DNA from: Janthinobacterium sp. UMAB-56
Lineage (GTDB): Bacteria > Pseudomonadota > Gammaproteobacteria > Burkholderiales > Burkholderiaceae_D
Direction of reading: 5' to 3'
DNA length: 64,000 bases
Assembly (NCBI RefSeq): GCF_900095265.1
Contig: NZ_LT607653.1
Location: 483,563 to 547,562, forward strand
In this document: piece after piece, positions 61,335 through 64,000 of the stretch
Layout of the letters: the number at the start of each line of letters is the position of its first letter
Numbering within the stretch: position 1 is the first letter of the stretch
Notes under the pieces: model-generated
Databases searched by the model: none
What the model was told of the DNA's origin: nothing
What the model saw: the letters and a program-made list of their open reading frames with translations, nothing else
Program-made: the position numbers and the translations under genes

Positions 61335-62900
61335 ATGGCGAGTATCCAAGTTCGGTTGACCTTGCTTTTTGTCGTGATCGTCACCTTGGTGCTGGGCATT
61401 TCTGGTACCTATACCCAATATACCTTGAGCAAGGAACTCGAATCGGGCAGTGCGCGCCTGCGCAGCGGCGTGCTTACGCGCTTGCAGACCAGTTTGCCTT
61501 CCGCGTTGTGGGACCTCGATAAATCCAAGGTCGACAGTATCGTCGCGGCCGAAATGCTGCCGCCGGAACTGGTCGGCATCCGCGTCTACGACGCTTCGGT
61601 CGGCCTGTTCGCCGGCGAGGTGCGCGACGCTGCCGGCACCCTCGTGCCTTTGACCTCCGATATGGCCATGGGCGGCACGCCCGTCGAGGCGCCGCTGGTA
61701 TTTCGCGACGCCGTGGCGGCAGCCTCGGGCGGCAAGCCGGTAATCGTCGGCAAGGTCATCGTCAATTTCAGTCGCGCGCAGATCGATGCGGCCTTGCGCG
61801 GCGAAGTACGGCGCAAGGTGCTGGAAGTGTTGCTGCTTGACATCATTCTCGTGGGCGCCCTGGCGCTGAGCCTGCGCATCGTCTTCGAGCCCCTGAAACA
61901 GTTGCGCGACGGCTTGTTCGATCTGGCCACGCGCGGCAGCGATGAGGTCGAGGAACTGCCGGAAAACCGGCGCGACGAACTGGGCGACGTGATCCGCGGC
62001 TTCAATGCCGTGCAGCGCAAGCTCAAGTCCATCATCGAGGGCAGCCGCGAAGCGGAAGACATGGCGCGCCGCTCGCAGCAGGAGACGGCGCAGGCCATGG
62101 ACGAGCTGCGCCGCGCGCAGGAATCGTTGCTGCAGTCGGAACGCCTGGCCTCGCTTGGCAGCCTGGTGGCGGGCGTGGCGCATGAAATCAACACCCCGGT
62201 CGGCATCGCGCTGACCAGCGCCTCGGTGCTGAAGGAAGCCACCGACCAGATCAGCGCGGCGGTGGCTGGCGGCAGCGTAAAGAAGACCGATATCGTGCGC
62301 TACCTGGAAACGGCCGGCGAAAGTGCGCGGCTGATCATGAACAATGCCTATCGCGCCGCGCACCTGATCCACAGCTTCAAGCAGATCGCCGTCGACCAGG
62401 TCAGCGAGGCGCGCCGTTTGTTCGAATTGCGCGACTATATCGGTGAAGTGATCTCGAGCCTGCAGCCGACCCTGAAAAAGACGCGCATCCGCATCGATAT
62501 CGATTGTCCGCCTGACATCATGCTCGACAGCTATCCGGGCGCGCTGGCGCAGGTGCTGACCAACCTGGTGTTGAACTGTGTCGAGCACGCCTTCGATGCG
62601 GACACGGCCGGGCATATCCATATCGGCGTGCGCCGCGACGGCGAGTGGATCGCCATGCAGGTGCGCGACAATGGCCGCGGCATCGCGCCCGACATGCTCG
62701 ACCGCGTGTTCGACCCCTTCGTCACCACGCGGCGCGGGCAGGGCGGCACGGGACTGGGCTTGAATATCGTGTTCAACTTGATTGCCAAGCAGTTTGGCGG
62801 CACCATCACGGTCAGCAGCACGCTGGGACAGGGTGCGACGTTCCTGCTGCGCCTGCCCACGGTGACGCCGTTGCCGGAAGGCACCAGCAGCCCGGCATAG
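61335..62900 (+). CDS. Membrane sensor histidine kinase
   Basis: A 521-residue histidine kinase. Helix 1 is at about 5-27, an extracytoplasmic sensor region follows, helix 2 is at about 172-192, and then a HAMP linker, a coiled coil, the phosphoacceptor His283 (VAGVAHEINTPVG) and the ATPase domain with NLVLNCVEHAF, DNGRGIAPDMLDRVFDPF and GTGLGLNIV. The start at 61335 has GGGAG upstream; a longer frame is open. No response regulator gene is adjacent, so its partner is unknown. It is divergent from the HDOD pair. Confidence 0.88.
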   Translation: MASIQVRLTLLFVVIVTLVLGISGTYTQYTLSKELESGSARLRSGVLTRLQTSLPSALWDLDKSKVDSIVAAEMLPPELVGIRVYDASVGLFAGEVRDAAGTLVPLTSDMAMGGTPVEAPLVFRDAVAAASGGKPVIVGKVIVNFSRAQIDAALRGEVRRKVLEVLLLDIILVGALALSLRIVFEPLKQLRDGLFDLATRGSDEVEELPENRRDELGDVIRGFNAVQRKLKSIIEGSREAEDMARRSQQETAQAMDELRRAQESLLQSERLASLGSLVAGVAHEINTPVGIALTSASVLKEATDQISAAVAGGSVKKTDIVRYLETAGESARLIMNNAYRAAHLIHSFKQIAVDQVSEARRLFELRDYIGEVISSLQPTLKKTRIRIDIDCPPDIMLDSYPGALAQVLTNLVLNCVEHAFDADTAGHIHIGVRRDGEWIAMQVRDNGRGIAPDMLDRVFDPFVTTRRGQGGTGLGLNIVFNLIAKQFGGTITVSSTLGQGATFLLRLPTVTPLPEGTSSPA

Positions 62901-62915
62901 GCAAGGAGACAACAC

Positions 62916-63503
62916 ATGGCACAGCTAGAAAATAGTCAGCAAGTAGCGTTGTTGCGCGGGATTAATGTGGGCCGCGCCAAGCGCGTGGCCATGGCCGACT
63001 TGCGCAAGCTGCTGGGCGACCTGGGTTTTGCGCAGGTGCGCACTGCGCTCAACAGCGGCAACGTCGTGTATGACGGGGGCAAGGTGGCGCCGGCCGACGC
63101 CGCTGCCCGCATCGAGGAAGCGCTGGTGCTGAAACTGGGCGTGGCGGCCAGGGTGACGGTGCTGTCGGCCAGCCAGTTTGCCGAACTGATCGAACAAAAC
63201 ACCCTGGCGCCGGCGGCCGATGCGACCCGTTTGCTGACCCTGGTGCTGAACAATCCGGCCGACATGCGGCGACTGGCGCCGCTGGTACAGCAGCCGTGGC
63301 AGCCGGAAGCGCTGGCCCTGGGACGATGGGCCGCGTATGCCTGGTGTCCCGATGGCGTGCTGGCCAGCAAGGTGGTGGCGGCGCTGGGCGTGCTGCTGGG
63401 CGATGGCGTCACCTCGCGTAACTGGGCTACCATGCAAAAATTACATGCGCTGCTGAACGGGCCGGATGCGGCAGCCACCTCCTCATTTTCCAAGGAGCAC
63501 TGA
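62916..63503 (+). CDS. DUF1697 protein
   Basis: A 195-residue protein. The N-terminal region QQVALLRGINVGRAKRVAMADLRKLLGDLGFAQVRTALNSGNVVY is the DUF1697 signature, and the family ends with a segment like that before the SSFSKEH tail. The function is unknown; some relatives are annotated as small stress or plant-associated proteins. AAGGAG lies 8 nt upstream. Its stop overlaps the next small gene by one base. Confidence 0.88.
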   Translation: MAQLENSQQVALLRGINVGRAKRVAMADLRKLLGDLGFAQVRTALNSGNVVYDGGKVAPADAAARIEEALVLKLGVAARVTVLSASQFAELIEQNTLAPAADATRLLTLVLNNPADMRRLAPLVQQPWQPEALALGRWAAYAWCPDGVLASKVVAALGVLLGDGVTSRNWATMQKLHALLNGPDAAATSSFSKEH

Positions 63504-63661
63504 TGCCTTCCATTACCGATGCCTGCGACGTCGAGATCAGCCCGGCAACCTTGTCGGACATGGCCGCGCGAACGGGTCCGGGACGCCTGTCGCCAGCCCA
63601 ACGCTACCACGGCGCCCTCGACGCTGATGATCTTACGTATGACATTGTTGAAGCGCCATGA
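63503..63661 (+). CDS. Very small protein of unknown function
   Basis: A 52-residue frame starting at an ATG that overlaps the DUF1697 stop by one base (TGATG) and ending in an ATGA overlap with the next gene. The ribosome site AAGGAG at 63492-63497 lies inside the end of the DUF1697 gene. The protein is acidic and polar (DACDVEISPATLSDMAARTGPGRLSPAQ), with no membrane helix. It is too short to name; the coupling on both sides supports it as real. Confidence 0.6.
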   Translation: MPSITDACDVEISPATLSDMAARTGPGRLSPAQRYHGALDADDLTYDIVEAP

Positions 63662-63837
63662 ACTGGGATATCGTCAAAGGTGTGCTGATCCTGCTCGTCG
63701 TCGTCAGCGCCCTGGGCACGACCTTCGTGCTCATTTCCGCCTCGGGCACGGACAAGGCGGCGTGTATCGCGCGCGCCCTGAAGTCAGGCATGCCTGTCGG
63801 TAATATCGAAAGGGTTTGCCGCCTGCTCGACAAGTGA
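63658..63837 (+). CDS. Small single-helix membrane protein of unknown function
   Basis: A 59-residue protein. Residues 8-30 are strongly hydrophobic (VLILLVVVSALGTTFVLISA); the rest is polar with two Cys residues (AACIAR and ERVCRLLDK). It starts at an ATGA overlap with the previous small gene. Its position before a clear terminator supports expression as the last gene of the DUF1697 unit. Function unknown. Confidence 0.65.
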   Translation: MNWDIVKGVLILLVVVSALGTTFVLISASGTDKAACIARALKSGMPVGNIERVCRLLDK

Positions 63838-63844
63838 AGGGGCC

Positions 63845-63875
63845 AAAAAAATTCCGCACAAGGCGGAATTTTTTT
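63845..63875. terminator. Bidirectional rho-independent terminator
   Basis: A 13-bp perfect stem (63845-63857 with 63863-63875) has seven A on one flank and seven T on the other, with a 5-nt loop. It can terminate the small rightward genes and the leftward gene starting beyond the window. Confidence 0.93.
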
Positions 63876-63905
63876 AACGCAGCGGCATCGGCCACCGAAA
63901 TAAGG

Positions 63906-64000
63906 TCAGCCATCGAATTTTTCCTGTTTTTCACCGTGCATGCTAAAGGCCAGCAAACCCAGTCCCACCAGCAACATCGAGACCATGCTCGCTTCGGGCA
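63906..64000 (-). CDS. PEP-CTERM-like protein, C-terminal part only
   Basis: The last 31 codons of a minus-strand gene that enters from the right. The sequence PEASMVSMLLVGLGLLAFSMHGEKQEKFDG has the PEP-CTERM layout: a V/L-P-E-x-S start, a single membrane helix with the internal GLGLL, then a charged tail. The usual PEP is PEA here, and the tail is H-G-E-K-Q-E-K rather than Arg-rich. PEP-CTERM tails are handled by an exosortase in exopolysaccharide-making bacteria. The bidirectional terminator lies just beyond its stop. The assignment would need the whole gene. Confidence 0.6.
   Translation of the reverse strand, partial: PEASMVSMLLVGLGLLAFSMHGEKQEKFDG

Noticed and set aside
63731-63934. 67-codon minus-strand frame at the right end
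   Set aside because: It runs through the bidirectional terminator and is antisense to the small membrane protein gene. The other minus frame with the PEP-CTERM-like end is more convincing.
1-64000. tRNA or rRNA genes, insertion sequences, prophage or restriction-type defence genes
   Set aside because: No T-loop-like motifs, rRNA segments, transposase or integrase frames were recognised on reading both strands.

Overview
The window is a dense, GC-rich chromosomal segment from a betaproteobacterium, most probably an Oxalobacteraceae member close to Janthinobacterium. The indications are the Ala/Lys/Pro histone-H1-like protein at the left edge, the gene orders aroQ-accB-accC-prmA, rubredoxin/thiD/hemL, algH-ruvX-pyrR-pyrB-pyrC' and miaB-phoH-ybeY-corC-lnt-glyQ-glyS-gmhB-plsC, a pil-chp chemosensory cluster, and a PEP-CTERM-like protein end at the right edge. 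The taxon is inferred from gene content. I see no rRNA, tRNA, CRISPR array, insertion sequence, prophage or plasmid genes; most of the region is housekeeping DNA.

Left part (1-20.4 kb): the end of an H1-like protein with a strong terminator; yggT; a leftward block aroQ, accB, accC, prmA, a zinc-ribbon/DUF3426 membrane protein and a PfkB kinase (fatty-acid and aromatic precursors plus L11 methylation); tlpA and an unknown gene; then a rightward run mpl (murein recycling), a YqiA-like esterase, ubiC, an RNB-domain RNase, a TonB-like protein, aroE, mtgA and corA. An NTF2-like secreted protein, a HAD phosphatase, hemL and thiD follow.

Middle (20.4-42.9 kb): rubredoxin, then a rightward pilG-pilH-pilI-pilJ-chpA operon (twitching motility control) with no methyltransferase or methylesterase gene inside it; phrB; algH, ruvX, pyrR, pyrB and a dihydroorotase-like gene that has lost its HxH metal site; an acyltransferase; and a leftward cluster of a peroxidase-like protein, an acyl-CoA-dehydrogenase-fold protein with an altered catalytic segment, and an ABC importer, preceded by an AraC regulator. 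This cluster is the least understood functional unit here.

Right part (42.9-64 kb): apaH; an H-NS-family gene behind an AT-rich leader; pgm, waaC and waaA (LPS core); a large leftward block from miaB to a YgjP-like metallopeptidase covering tRNA modification, rRNA maturation, lipoprotein acylation, glycyl-tRNA synthetase, heptose and phospholipid synthesis; a small HTH-like protein with a 636-bp upstream gap; an HDOD module; a histidine kinase; a DUF1697 protein followed by two tiny overlapping genes; a bidirectional terminator; and the end of a PEP-CTERM-like protein.

The most notable non-coding signal is a pair of diverged, highly structured repeats (18051-18182 and 32203-32324). Each abuts a stop codon, and they share three conserved blocks while their stems differ.
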